Counted from the first letter of the stretch, positions 1-7,834 are shown. The stretch is DNA of 15,490 bases from DATFES01 sp035457725 (GCA_035457725.1 DATIBC010000042.1:1-15490); one strand, 5' to 3'. Numbers and translations: made by a program. Notes: generated by a model not told the origin, from the letters alone.

Positions 1-274
1 ATCAAACTTGGGCGATCGTGGCAAAGGCTGTTCCGACATAGTGAACTGGTGGGCCAGCGTTCAAGCGCACGGCGGAGATTAATACATCATCGGCGTGACG
101 CGGAATAAGCGCCGCTCGCCGGAAGCCGCGTCGCCCGCTGCCCAGCTCCGGCCGATCGATCCACGAACGCCGCCGATTTGACGCGCCGTCGCGCTTTGGA
201 CAGTCTGGAGAGCGGGCCCGGCTTCCCGTGCTAGAAACGGGCTCGTTCCGGCCTAGCAAGCCCGAGGACGCGCG
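1..274. other. Left-edge region with no supported gene
   Basis: All three forward frames are broken by stops within the first 110 bases. The one long reverse frame (stop at 2-4) gives an Arg/Ser-rich protein with no recognisable motif, which looks like a chance open frame in GC-rich DNA. There is a short inverted repeat, CCCGT (225-229) with ACGGG (237-241). TTGACG at 178-183 resembles a -35 box, but no convincing -10 follows at normal spacing. The region presumably carries the promoter of the downstream EAL gene, but I cannot place it. Confidence 0.5.
264..268 (+). promoter_or_regulatory. Ribosome binding site fixing the TTG start of the CNB-EAL gene
   Basis: GAGGA lies 6 bases before the TTG at 275 and 9 before a second TTG at 278. 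No in-frame ATG is available before the cyclic-nucleotide-binding domain begins, so this site supports a TTG start. Confidence 0.6.
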
Positions 275-1471
275 TTGTTGAATACCCCGCAACGGCGAAT
301 TTCGGCCGGCGCCGTCGTCTTTCGCGAAGGCGAAACGGCCGAGAACGCCTATATCGTCGAATCGGGCGCCATCGACATCGTTCGGCGCGCCGGCGCTGAT
401 CGCATTGTGCTGGCCCGCCTCGGACCGGGCGAGATCTTCGGCGAGATGGCGCTGATCGACGGCAGTCCGCGCAGCGCCACGGCGATCGCGGCCTGCGACA
501 GCGATCTCACCGAAATCTCAGGCGATCAAATTCGCCAGCGTCTGGCGCAAGCCGACCCGCTGGTCGTGTCGCTGCTGCGCGTGCTGCTGGCGCGCTTCAA
601 ATCGCGGCGCGATGTCGCCGACCGCGCCGCGACGGTGGAGATCCAAACGGCGCCCGCCCCGGCGCATCCCGGATACAGCGAGGCGCTGTCCCGGCTGCGT
701 CTCGAGGGCGCGCTCAAGCAGGCCATTCCGGCGGCGCAACTCTTCCTTCTCTTTCAGCCGATCGTCGATCTCCGACGGCGCGACGTGTCGGGCTTCGAGG
801 CACTGGTGCGCTGGCGGCTCGGCGACCGCGAGACGATCAGTCCCGGCGATTTCGTTCCGCTCGCCGAGGAAAGCGGGCTGATCGGCATGCTCGATCGCTG
901 GGTCTTGCGCGATGGCTTCACCGGCGCGCGGTTGCTCGGCGAAGCGGCGACAGCCGGCGCGTTCTCGCCTTACGTCGCGATTAATCTCTCGGCCCATACG
1001 CTGCAAGATCCCACGGTGGTCCGGTTGGTCGGAAATATGATCGACGAAACCGGCGTCGCGCCGAGCCAGGTCGTTCTCGAAGTGACCGAGCGCATATTGA
1101 TGGCCGATGCCGATCGGGCGGCGGCGATCGTCGCCGAGCTAAAGCGGCTCGATGTTCGGATCGCGCTCGACGATTTCGGCAGCGGCTACTCGAGCCTGAC
1201 CTATCTCGACCGCCTCGCAGTCGACATTCTCAAGCTCGACAGGGGGCTGGTCGGCGGGGTTGTCGAGCGTCCGCGCAGCCGCGACCTAGTCGAATCGATC
1301 ATCGTCCTGGCCCACAAGCTTGGCATGGTCGTCGTTGCCGAAGGCGTCGAGGGGCCGGCGCAAGCGGCGATCTTGACCGACATCGGCTGCGACGCCGCCC
1401 AAGGCTATTTTCTCAGCGCTCCGCTGGACCATGCCGAAGCGCTTACGGTCGCGGCGACGAGGCCGCGGTGA
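275..1471 (+). CDS. Cyclic-nucleotide-binding domain / EAL c-di-GMP phosphodiesterase
   Basis: Predicted cytosolic signalling enzyme of 398 residues that hydrolyses cyclic di-GMP to pGpG under control of a bound cyclic mononucleotide. Residues about 9-120 form a CRP-type cyclic-nucleotide-binding domain. Its phosphate-binding cassette reads FGEMALIDGSPRSATA from residue 55, with the ligand-contacting Glu and Arg present. An EAL domain follows from about residue 145. E175-A-L, NLSAH, EVTER, DDFGSGYSS (D299, D300), LKLD, E356 in VAEGVE and AQGYF are all intact, so it should be catalytically active. There is no GGDEF domain, signal peptide or membrane segment. The TTG start is chosen for the GAGGA site. 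The stop codon is followed without a gap by an in-frame remnant of another enzyme. Domain assignment is firm; the ligand (cAMP or cGMP) and target process are not visible. Confidence 0.93.
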   Translation: MLNTPQRRISAGAVVFREGETAENAYIVESGAIDIVRRAGADRIVLARLGPGEIFGEMALIDGSPRSATAIAACDSDLTEISGDQIRQRLAQADPLVVSLLRVLLARFKSRRDVADRAATVEIQTAPAPAHPGYSEALSRLRLEGALKQAIPAAQLFLLFQPIVDLRRRDVSGFEALVRWRLGDRETISPGDFVPLAEESGLIGMLDRWVLRDGFTGARLLGEAATAGAFSPYVAINLSAHTLQDPTVVRLVGNMIDETGVAPSQVVLEVTERILMADADRAAAIVAELKRLDVRIALDDFGSGYSSLTYLDRLAVDILKLDRGLVGGVVERPRSRDLVESIIVLAHKLGMVVVAEGVEGPAQAAILTDIGCDAAQGYFLSAPLDHAEALTVAATRPR

Positions 1472-1822
1472 TGTTCATATTCGGCTGAGGGTGCCAGCCG
1501 CTTTTTCCTCCTCGAGGCGCGTACCCGCGGCCTGGACACCGGCCGCTCCATGGGCCATGCGATCACGCCGATCGTGGTCGGCAGCTCGGTCGCCGCCGGG
1601 CTGCTGTCGCAGGCGCTTTTGGCGCGGGGCGTCAACGTCCTGCCGATCGTCCACCCGGCCGTTCCCGAACGGACGGCGCGATTGCGCTTCTTTTTGACCT
1701 GCATGCATGTCGAGGCGCAAGTGACGCAGGCGCTCGACGCGTTGGCGGAAGAGATGGCCCGCCTCCGGTCGCGCCGCGATTTACCCGCCGTTTTGCTCGC
1801 TCCCTCCCCGTCCGACGACTAG
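1472..1822 (+). pseudogene. C-terminal remnant of an alpha-oxoamine synthase (AONS/KBL/SPT family)
   Basis: Read in the same frame as the EAL gene, straight after its TGA, this stretch encodes about 116 residues. They match the end of PLP-dependent alpha-oxoamine synthases (8-amino-7-oxononanoate synthase, 2-amino-3-ketobutyrate CoA ligase, serine palmitoyltransferase). Diagnostic segments are GLDTGRSMGHAITPIVVG, LLARGVNVLPIVHPAVPE and ARLRFFLTCMHVEAQV, in the family order and spacing. Full enzymes have about 400 residues. The cofactor-binding domain and the PLP lysine are missing, and there is no space for them before the EAL stop. The first internal ATG (1550) lacks a clear ribosome binding site. 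I read it as a 5'-truncated, non-functional gene. Which reaction the ancestor catalysed cannot be told from this part. Confidence 0.82.
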
Positions 1823-1841
1823 AGTGGGCCCTCCATCAGTT

Positions 1842-1847
1842 GAGGAG
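1842..1847 (+). promoter_or_regulatory. Ribosome binding site deciding the Nudix gene start
   Basis: GAGGAG stands 9 bases before an in-frame TTG at 1857. This is a far better initiation context than the upstream GTG at 1824. It makes the protein begin MSGGRDNPW, the N-terminal layout I would expect of this Nudix group. Confidence 0.6.
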
Positions 1848-1856
1848 CGTATTGCT

Positions 1857-2444
1857 TTGAGCGGCGGGCGCGACAATCCATGGACGACCCTGGAGTCGTC
1901 CGAGATATACGATAACGCCTGGATCAAGGTTCGCGAGCATCGCGTCTTGAAACCGAACGGCGCGCCAGGAATCTACGGGACAGTGCACTACAAGCACCGG
2001 GCGGTCGGCGTCGCGCCGATCGACGAGCGCGGGCGAATCTGCTTGGTCGGCCAGTTCCGTTATCCGCACGCGAAGTACAGCTGGGAAATTCCCGAGGGCG
2101 GCGGTTGGCTCGACGAAGATCCGCGAGACGCGGCGATACGCGAGCTTCGCGAAGAGACCGGCGTCGAGGCGCGGCGCTGGCTCGAGGTCTTGCGCCTCGA
2201 CCTGTCCAACAGCGTGTCCGACGAATCGGCGGTCTGCTATCTTGCCTGGGACCTCGACCACTCGGCGCCGGCGCCCGAGGACACGGAGGTTCTCGAGCTG
2301 CGCTGGCTCGCTTTTACGGATGCGCTGGCGTTGGCGCTCGACGGCGAGATCACCGACGCGATAAGCGTCGCGACGCTCCTGCGCATCGACCATATGCGTC
2401 TGAAGCGCAAACTGCCGCCGGCGCTCGCCGCCGCGATGGCTTGA
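1857..2444 (+). CDS. Nudix hydrolase, ADP-ribose pyrophosphatase-like
   Basis: A cytosolic 195-residue Nudix enzyme, expected to cleave a nucleoside diphosphate linked to another group (ADP-ribose type) using divalent metal. The Nudix box spans residues 81-103 and fits G-x5-E-x7-REUxEExGU exactly: G81, E87, then RELREETGV with metal-binding E96, E99 and E100. The upstream segment SWEIPEGG is typical of the ADP-ribose/GDP-mannose pyrophosphatase branch, in which these enzymes form dimers. I use TTG at 1857 because of the GAGGAG site; an earlier in-frame GTG at 1824 would add 11 residues. It may once have been co-transcribed with the synthase now left as a remnant upstream. Its stop lies 3 bases from the stop of the convergent heparinase-like gene, leaving no room for a separate terminator. 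The exact substrate is not determined. Confidence 0.9.
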   Translation: MSGGRDNPWTTLESSEIYDNAWIKVREHRVLKPNGAPGIYGTVHYKHRAVGVAPIDERGRICLVGQFRYPHAKYSWEIPEGGGWLDEDPRDAAIRELREETGVEARRWLEVLRLDLSNSVSDESAVCYLAWDLDHSAPAPEDTEVLELRWLAFTDALALALDGEITDAISVATLLRIDHMRLKRKLPPALAAAMA

Positions 2445-2447
2445 GAG

Positions 2448-4115
2448 TCACGTCTTGGCCACGCGCTTCAGCGCCCATTTGATCGCTGTTCCCTTGGCGC
2501 CGTCGAAGCCGCCATGGACGATCAATTGCTCGCTGCGACGCGGCTCGCTGCGACGGCCGAGGTAGATGCTCTCGGCTATTTGAAGCTGCCCGCCGGCGAC
2601 TTGCAGCCGCCAGGCGGCGCCCGATGGCAGCTTGAGCAGCGCCGCCGCGCCGTTCTGGATCACCGAGGCCTGCACCTCGGGGTGGAGATGAAACCTGAGA
2701 TCGTAGACCCCGCTGCGGCCGCCGCCGAGCAGCGTGTCTTCGCCGCGCAGATCGGCGCCGTCATGCGCCAGATAGAGTCGTCGACGATGGATCAGCCCAT
2801 GGGTCGCGACGTAGCCATCATGGCTCATTGTTAGCCACGAATTCCCATCGGATTCCTCGCGGGCGCACTCGACCTTCACCGGTCGGCGCCCCAGACCGCC
2901 ATCGGCCTCGACCTCGGCCGAATTGGTGTCGTCGAGGATCAGCGTCGAGTGAGCGGCGGTGTACCTTTGCGCACGCCGCCATCCCGGATCGCTCGAGGGG
3001 TGGGCTCCGCAGTTGACGATCAAGCGTTCTTTTCCGACGCTCATCTCGAACGATAGCGTGCCAGCGTGCGCGTAGCGATCGTACCCGCGCGGCGGCGGCG
3101 CGCCGGAGTCGACGATGACCAAAGCGCGGTCGGCGAGGAGGCGCTCGAAGCCGCTGTCGGGCAGCGAGGTCGGCGGCCGTGCCTTGGCGCCGGCGCGAGT
3201 CAACGCCAGATCGATCAAGGCTGCGGGCTCCTCGTTCGAATCGTTGAACAGCGCCAGGCCACCGTCGCCATGGCGCAGGAAGCGCAGCACCGGCGCCATG
3301 CGTTCGATCGCCGTTTCGAGCGCGTTCGGAACGCTGCTCCCCGCCGCCTGCAGCATGGCTCGGATGTCGATCAACGCCATCAGCGCGCGCAGGTGGGCGG
3401 AGGGCGAGCGCTCGATATGTCCGCCGTCGACCAGAAGCTGCTGGGCTAGCTCGCGCTCGATGAGCCGAAGCGCTTTGCGCATATCGCCGTCGCGGCCGAC
3501 GCCGGTGGCGGCGCCGACGATCATGCCCTTCAGCGCCTCGAGCCGAAAACTCCCGGCGCGACCGCGGGCGGCGACGCGGACGAGATGCTTGAGCTGCTGG
3601 GCGAGGGAGGCGAGCAATCGCGGCCCCAACGGATCACCTTCGCCGCGCGCAAGGAACGGCGCGTGCGTCAGCCAGGCGGAAACGCGCCGTCCCAATACCT
3701 CGGGCGCCCAGACGATCGGCCGCCATCTCTTGTCGTTATCGAGCCAATCCGCGATTAGGTGGCGGGCGCGCTGGCGGGCGTCGGGGGAGCCTTCGGCGGC
3801 GAGATCGTCCAGCCAGCCGAAGCCGTGCAACTCGATGAGCGCCAAGGGCCGCACGCCGGCCGCATACCAGTCCGGCCTTTGAGCGTCGATCGCCTGGCCG
3901 GCGCAGACGAGCTTTCCGGCGAGGATCGCCCGCCCGCGCGAAGCGTCGCCCGGCCAAGGCTCGGGTGCCAGACGCGCCAGGCGGCGCGGTGGCCGGCCGA
4001 CAAGCGTCAATCGGTACAGCGGGCTGCTGAACCAAAGTTCATGAAGCCGCCATCTCGACGCGTATGACCGGGAGCGGGCCGACGGACCGAGCATGCCGCG
4101 GATGCGACGGATCAA
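2448..4115 (-). CDS. Heparinase II/III family protein
   Basis: A 555-residue protein of the heparinase II/III-like family. It has an alpha-helical N-terminal part (residues to about 300) and a beta-rich C-terminal domain containing the family signature. This includes DGGHIERSP around H233, a YAHAGTLSFE segment, N368-C-G followed by W379, and the A-H389-S-T-L...D-D-T-N-S block. Family members of known function are polysaccharide lyases. This cytosolic alphaproteobacterial group, with no signal peptide here, has no established substrate that I know of. The frame opens with TTG at 4115, and that codon overlaps the rpe stop (TTGA), suggesting translational coupling. An internal ATG at 4094 would shorten it by seven residues. 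In many alphaproteobacteria this gene lies between rsmB/rpe and purH; purH is absent here and a Nudix gene faces its 3' end instead. Confidence 0.85.
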   Translation of the reverse strand: MIRRIRGMLGPSARSRSYASRWRLHELWFSSPLYRLTLVGRPPRRLARLAPEPWPGDASRGRAILAGKLVCAGQAIDAQRPDWYAAGVRPLALIELHGFGWLDDLAAEGSPDARQRARHLIADWLDNDKRWRPIVWAPEVLGRRVSAWLTHAPFLARGEGDPLGPRLLASLAQQLKHLVRVAARGRAGSFRLEALKGMIVGAATGVGRDGDMRKALRLIERELAQQLLVDGGHIERSPSAHLRALMALIDIRAMLQAAGSSVPNALETAIERMAPVLRFLRHGDGGLALFNDSNEEPAALIDLALTRAGAKARPPTSLPDSGFERLLADRALVIVDSGAPPPRGYDRYAHAGTLSFEMSVGKERLIVNCGAHPSSDPGWRRAQRYTAAHSTLILDDTNSAEVEADGGLGRRPVKVECAREESDGNSWLTMSHDGYVATHGLIHRRRLYLAHDGADLRGEDTLLGGGRSGVYDLRFHLHPEVQASVIQNGAAALLKLPSGAAWRLQVAGGQLQIAESIYLGRRSEPRRSEQLIVHGGFDGAKGTAIKWALKRVAKT

Positions 4116-4777
4116 TCGCCGCCGCGAAGACGACGGATGTTCCGCGCGTATTCGGCGCGGCCGCCGTTGAACGTCGCGGTGCCGGCGACCAGGACATCGG
4201 CGCCGGCGGCGACCGCGGAACGGGCGGTCTCGAAATTGATCCCGCCATCGACCTCGAGATCGATCGCCCGGCCCGTGGCGTCGATACGGCGGCGCAACTC
4301 GGCGATCTTGGCGAGCTGGCCGGCGATGAATTTTTGGCCGCCGTAACCGGGATTGACGGTCATCACCAGCACCAAGTCGACGTCGTCGAGCACCTGGGCG
4401 ATGGCGTCGGCGGGCGTCGCCGGGTTGAGCGAAACGCCGGCTTTCTTGCCCAGCGACTTGATCAGTTGAACGGTGCGGTGCAGATGTGGGCCGGCTTCGG
4501 GGTGAACGGTGATGATGTCGGCGCCGGCGTCGACGAAGTCGTCGATGAACGCATCGACTGGCGCCACCATAAGGTGGACATCGAAGGTGAGTCGCGTATG
4601 CGGCCGAAGCGCCTTGATCACCGGCGGGCCGATGGTGATGTTGGGCACGAAATGGCCGTCCATGACGTCGATGTGAAGCCAGTCCGCACCGGCTTCGTCG
4701 ACGGCACGAACCTCCTCGCCCAATCGCGCAAAATCAGCCGAGAGAATCGAAGGCGCGATTCGGACCGGATTCGGCAT
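4112..4777 (-). CDS. rpe: Ribulose-phosphate 3-epimerase
   Basis: Interconverts D-ribulose 5-phosphate and D-xylulose 5-phosphate in the pentose phosphate pathway (and the Calvin cycle where present). It is a 221-residue TIM-barrel protein of the usual family length. Hallmarks are APSILSADFARLGEEV at the N-terminus, IDVMDGHFVPN with metal ligands H35 and D37, FDVHLMV with H68, VMTVNPGYGGQKF, and LEVDGGIN with acid D177, followed by the phosphate-binding LVAGTATF. The ATG at 4777 is preceded by an AGGA site. The stop overlaps the start of the heparinase-like gene downstream, so the two are probably one transcript. Upstream it is divergent from lptD across 132 bases. Identification is secure. 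Confidence 0.97.
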   Translation of the reverse strand: MPNPVRIAPSILSADFARLGEEVRAVDEAGADWLHIDVMDGHFVPNITIGPPVIKALRPHTRLTFDVHLMVAPVDAFIDDFVDAGADIITVHPEAGPHLHRTVQLIKSLGKKAGVSLNPATPADAIAQVLDDVDLVLVMTVNPGYGGQKFIAGQLAKIAELRRRIDATGRAIDLEVDGGINFETARSAVAAGADVLVAGTATFNGGRAEYARNIRRLRGGD

Positions 4778-4850
4778 TCGCTGTTCCTAACAGGTCGATG
4801 GTTCGTCGGCAAGTCGCGCTCAAGCCTCGACCACGCGGCTGGAATTCGCT

Positions 4851-4879
4851 TTAACCCACGGTTTTGCCGTCGTTATAAT
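4851..4879 (+). promoter_or_regulatory. Predicted sigma70-type promoter of lptD
   Basis: A perfect -10 hexamer TATAAT (4874-4879) is preceded by TTAACC (4851-4856, 4 of 6 matches to TTGACA) at the ideal 17-base spacing. Transcription would begin near 4886, about 24 bases before the proposed lptD ATG at 4910. This also argues against any start inside the rpe antisense region. It lies in the rpe-lptD divergent gap. Confidence 0.6.
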
Positions 4880-4909
4880 CGCGTCGCAACACAGGGGGCG
4901 ACGCGACGA

Positions 4910-7222
4910 ATGCCGGGCCACGGCCGGCCGATCGGCGACACCGAAACGACCCGCCGACGCCGGGGCGACCGGCATTGGGACGCGGCGCGGTTGGACAGCT
5001 CGACGACGGCGGCGCGTGGCGCGGGCGCTCGCCTCGTCATGGCGATCGCGGCGTTGGCGTTATTTCTCACGGCCTCGCCGCCACCCGGCGCCGCGCAGTC
5101 GCCCCAGCGTGGCGATTTCGAGCAGCCGGCGCTGCTCACCGCCGACGAAGTGACCTACGATGAAGAGCTCGACATCGCCACCGCGCGCGGCAACGTCGAG
5201 ATCTCGCAGGGTCTGCGCGTGCTTCGCGCCGATACGGTGTCCTATAACCGCCGTACCAACGTCGTCACGGCGAGCGGCAACGTGAGCCTGCGCGAGCCGT
5301 CGGGCGAAGTGCTGTTCGCCGACTACTTCGAAGTCACCGACCAGATGCGCGAGGGAGTGGCGCAGAACCTCCGTGTACTGCTCTCCGATCAAGCGCGGCT
5401 CGCCGCAGTCAGCGGCAGCCGCAGCGATGGCAATCTGACCGCGGCGCGCAAGGTCGTCTACAGCCCGTGCGAGCTCTGTCGCGACGATCCGACGCGGGCG
5501 CCCTTGTGGCAGATCAAGGCGGCGCGGGTGGTGCACGATCAGGCCGCGCGCAAGGTCACCTATAACGATGCATGGCTCGAGGTGGCCGGCGTGCCGGTGA
5601 TATACACGCCCTACCTCTCGCATCCCGACGGCACGGTCGAGCGCGCGAGCGGTTTTCTCGCTCCCGGGTTCAGCCGCTCCAACGTCATCGGAACGTTGAT
5701 CTCGGTGCCGTACTTCGTCGTTCTCGGGCCGACCAGCGACGTGACGATCGAGCCGATCTATGTCGAGAAGGACCGGCCGGTCATCGCCGGCGAGTATCGC
5801 CAGCGCACCCGTACCGGCGGCTTCAACTTCTCGGCCAGCGCCACCAACGCCAAGAATCGCGATGACAACAACAACGTCATCGATGGCGACGACTTTCGCG
5901 GCCACGTCAAGGGCACCGGCAGGTTCGACATCGACGACGAATGGCGATGGGGCTTCGACGTTCAACGCTCGACCGACGACACATACCTGGAGCGCTATCG
6001 GCTGTTTCAGCGCTTCCGCTTTCTCGATTCGACGACATTGACCTCGAACGCCTTCACCGAAGGATTCCGCGGCCGCAACTATGCCGCGGCCAATACCTAT
6101 CTCTTTCAGGGGCTGCGGCCGGAGGACGATCCTGGCCTTTCTCCCGCCGTGCTGCCGTTGCTGCAGTACAACTACGTGGGCCAGCCCGACGCTTGGGGAG
6201 GCCGGCTGTCGTTCGACACCAGCGCGCTTTCCATATACCGCTCCGAAGGGACCCAAGATCAGCGGCTATCGGGGCGCGGCGGGTGGCTTCTGCCGTACGT
6301 CACCTCGGACGGACACATTTTCAGCTTCCTCGCCATGGTGCAGGGCGACCTCTACAACGTGAATCGGATCGGCTCGCCGGCCGATCCGTTCCGTCCGACC
6401 GAGGACGGCGTTTCAGCGCGGCTGTTTCCGCAGCTCAGTTTCGGCTGGAGCTATCCGATGATCCGACGCGATGGTCCGATCCGGACGATCATCGAGCCGA
6501 TCGCCTCGTTCGTCGCCGCGCCGAAGATCTCCGATCAGGACCGTTACCCGAACGAGGACAGCCGGTCGGTCGAATTCGACGACACCAATCTCTTTCGCTT
6601 GAACCGCTTTTCGGGCCTTGACCGCGTCGACAGCGGCCAGCGGATCAATTACGGGCTGCGTGCGCACGTCTCGCGAGCGACGGGCGGCTATCTTTCGGGT
6701 TTCATCGGCCAGAGTTACCGCTTCCAAGAGGTCGACGCGTTCTCCCCCGGATCGGGGCTCGACGACCAGGAATCCAACATCGTTGGACGCGTGCGCTTCT
6801 CGCCCCATGAATGGTTCGGCGCAACCTATCGCTTCCAACTCGACAAGGACGACTTTTCCGCGCTACGCAGTATCACCGGCGTTTCGCTCGGTCCGCAGGC
6901 GTTGCGCCTTTCCTTCAGCCACGCATTCTTCGACCAAAGCACGCAGACTCAGGAGCCATTCGACATCGAGCAGATCACCACTGCGTTGACCGGGCATTTG
7001 TCCGAGCGTTGGCGCTTCCAGGTCCGCGAAACGCGGTCGATCGGCGAGGACGACGGGCAGCTCCTGTTCGGCGCCAGCCTGATCTATGAAGACGAATGCA
7101 TTCTCGCCGGCGTCGATTTCACCCGTCGATTCGTCGGTTCGCGCGACAACCCACCCGATTCGACCATCGTCCTACGGGTGATTCTGCGTAATCTTGGCGA
7201 GTTGCGGAGCAACGTTTACTGA
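4910..7222 (+). CDS. lptD: LPS-assembly outer membrane protein LptD
   Basis: The outer-membrane beta-barrel that, with LptE as plug, inserts lipopolysaccharide into the outer leaflet. From the ATG at 4910 it has 770 residues. A long basic N-region leads to a hydrophobic signal segment (MAIAALALFLTA, from residue 44) ending PPGAAQ. A periplasmic OstA/LptA-like jellyroll follows (about 75-185, starting LTADEVTYDEELDIATARGN). Next comes the CxxC pair C187/C190 in SPCELCRDDPTRAPLWQIKA, then a beta-barrel rich in alternating aromatic strands to the C-terminus. A third Cys (C730, DECILAG) near the end could pair with the CxxC pair, as disulfides do in E. coli LptD. The frame is open 846 bases further upstream, but that part is antisense to rpe and shows no homology. 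The promoter and the rpe boundary favour 4910; ATG 5039 is an alternative. It lacks the usual surA/pdxA neighbours. Confidence 0.94.
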   Translation: MPGHGRPIGDTETTRRRRGDRHWDAARLDSSTTAARGAGARLVMAIAALALFLTASPPPGAAQSPQRGDFEQPALLTADEVTYDEELDIATARGNVEISQGLRVLRADTVSYNRRTNVVTASGNVSLREPSGEVLFADYFEVTDQMREGVAQNLRVLLSDQARLAAVSGSRSDGNLTAARKVVYSPCELCRDDPTRAPLWQIKAARVVHDQAARKVTYNDAWLEVAGVPVIYTPYLSHPDGTVERASGFLAPGFSRSNVIGTLISVPYFVVLGPTSDVTIEPIYVEKDRPVIAGEYRQRTRTGGFNFSASATNAKNRDDNNNVIDGDDFRGHVKGTGRFDIDDEWRWGFDVQRSTDDTYLERYRLFQRFRFLDSTTLTSNAFTEGFRGRNYAAANTYLFQGLRPEDDPGLSPAVLPLLQYNYVGQPDAWGGRLSFDTSALSIYRSEGTQDQRLSGRGGWLLPYVTSDGHIFSFLAMVQGDLYNVNRIGSPADPFRPTEDGVSARLFPQLSFGWSYPMIRRDGPIRTIIEPIASFVAAPKISDQDRYPNEDSRSVEFDDTNLFRLNRFSGLDRVDSGQRINYGLRAHVSRATGGYLSGFIGQSYRFQEVDAFSPGSGLDDQESNIVGRVRFSPHEWFGATYRFQLDKDDFSALRSITGVSLGPQALRLSFSHAFFDQSTQTQEPFDIEQITTALTGHLSERWRFQVRETRSIGEDDGQLLFGASLIYEDECILAGVDFTRRFVGSRDNPPDSTIVLRVILRNLGELRSNVY

Positions 7223-7224
7223 CC

Positions 7225-7239
7225 CCCGCGAGCGGCGGG
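7225..7239. terminator. Weak hairpin between convergent lptD and lptE
   Basis: CCCGC (7225-7229) and GCGGG (7235-7239) can form a 5-bp stem with a 5-base loop directly after the lptD stop. No T-run follows on either strand, so it is at best a partial or factor-assisted terminator. Confidence 0.2.
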
Positions 7240-7264
7240 ATGACGCACCGACGCGACGGGCGCG

Positions 7265-7762
7265 CTAGCCGCGGCGCTCGCGGAAATACGCGGCCAATCC
7301 AAGGCGAATGTCTTCGCTCATCTGCTGCAACAGGCGATCGCGCGCGTCGAGCCGCGAGGAAAGCGTCGCAAACTCCGAGTTCGTGATTTCGTAGTCGGTG
7401 TCGAGCGATGCAGCGCTGTTCAGCAGCAGCCGTCCCACGCCGTCGCGAAGCTGGTAGCGGGCGACGACGGCGTAGCCGATCCGCGTCGGGGTATCGTCGC
7501 GGCGCAAGGTGAGCTCGCGGCTTGGCTCCTCGAGCTGGACGGAGAGCACATAACGCGGCTGTGTCGGCGGGCCATTGGGGGTCAGCCCGTCGAGGAGATA
7601 ATTGCGAAGGATCTGGCCGCTACGATCGGCGATCAGCGCGACTTGCACGGCGGCCAATTCGTCGGACACTCGCGCTCCGTCGTCGCGCGCTCCGTAGAGT
7701 GGCTGAAAACCGCACGCGGAAAGCAGGGCGAACGCCGCAATCAATGTCCGACGCGCAGGCAA
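7265..7762 (-). CDS. lptE: LPS-assembly lipoprotein LptE
   Basis: Outer-membrane lipoprotein that plugs the LptD barrel and helps load LPS. It has 165 residues, normal for the alphaproteobacterial family. The N-terminus is a lipoprotein signal peptide: basic MPARR, a hydrophobic stretch, then the lipobox L14-S-A-C17 followed by GFQPLYG, a hallmark opening for LptE. Later segments such as YVLSVQLEE, RYQLRD and the C-terminal helix with LLQQMSEDIRLGLAAYF also fit. The start is TTG at 7762, with AGGGG about 10 bases before it. An in-frame stop lies 36 bases further upstream, so no ATG alternative exists. It is last in a presumed rsmB, aldo/keto reductase, lptE operon, 72 bases after the reductase, and converges on lptD. 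In most alphaproteobacteria I know, lptE follows leuS, so this position is unusual. Confidence 0.9.
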   Translation of the reverse strand: MPARRTLIAAFALLSACGFQPLYGARDDGARVSDELAAVQVALIADRSGQILRNYLLDGLTPNGPPTQPRYVLSVQLEEPSRELTLRRDDTPTRIGYAVVARYQLRDGVGRLLLNSAASLDTDYEITNSEFATLSSRLDARDRLLQQMSEDIRLGLAAYFRERRG

Positions 7763-7834
7763 CGCCGAATTCCCCTGGGTTCGTGGCGATGGACCAGTCT
7801 AACAAAGGCGCCGGCGCAAATCATCGGCCATTGA

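Noticed and set aside
2..292. 96-codon minus-strand ORF at the left edge
   Set aside because: Arg/Ser-rich composition, no motif, and overlaps the start of the EAL gene. Kept only as a region without supported gene.
4064..4909. LptD frame remains open for 846 bases upstream, suggesting a 1052-residue protein
   Set aside because: This part is antisense to rpe, an unmistakable gene, and its translation has no LptD similarity. A TATAAT promoter and the first sensible ATG lie at 4874 and 4910.
5060..6256. 398-codon minus-strand open frame inside lptD
   Set aside because: Antisense shadow typical of GC-rich codon usage; Val/Arg/Ala-rich with no motif, while the plus strand encodes clear LptD domains.
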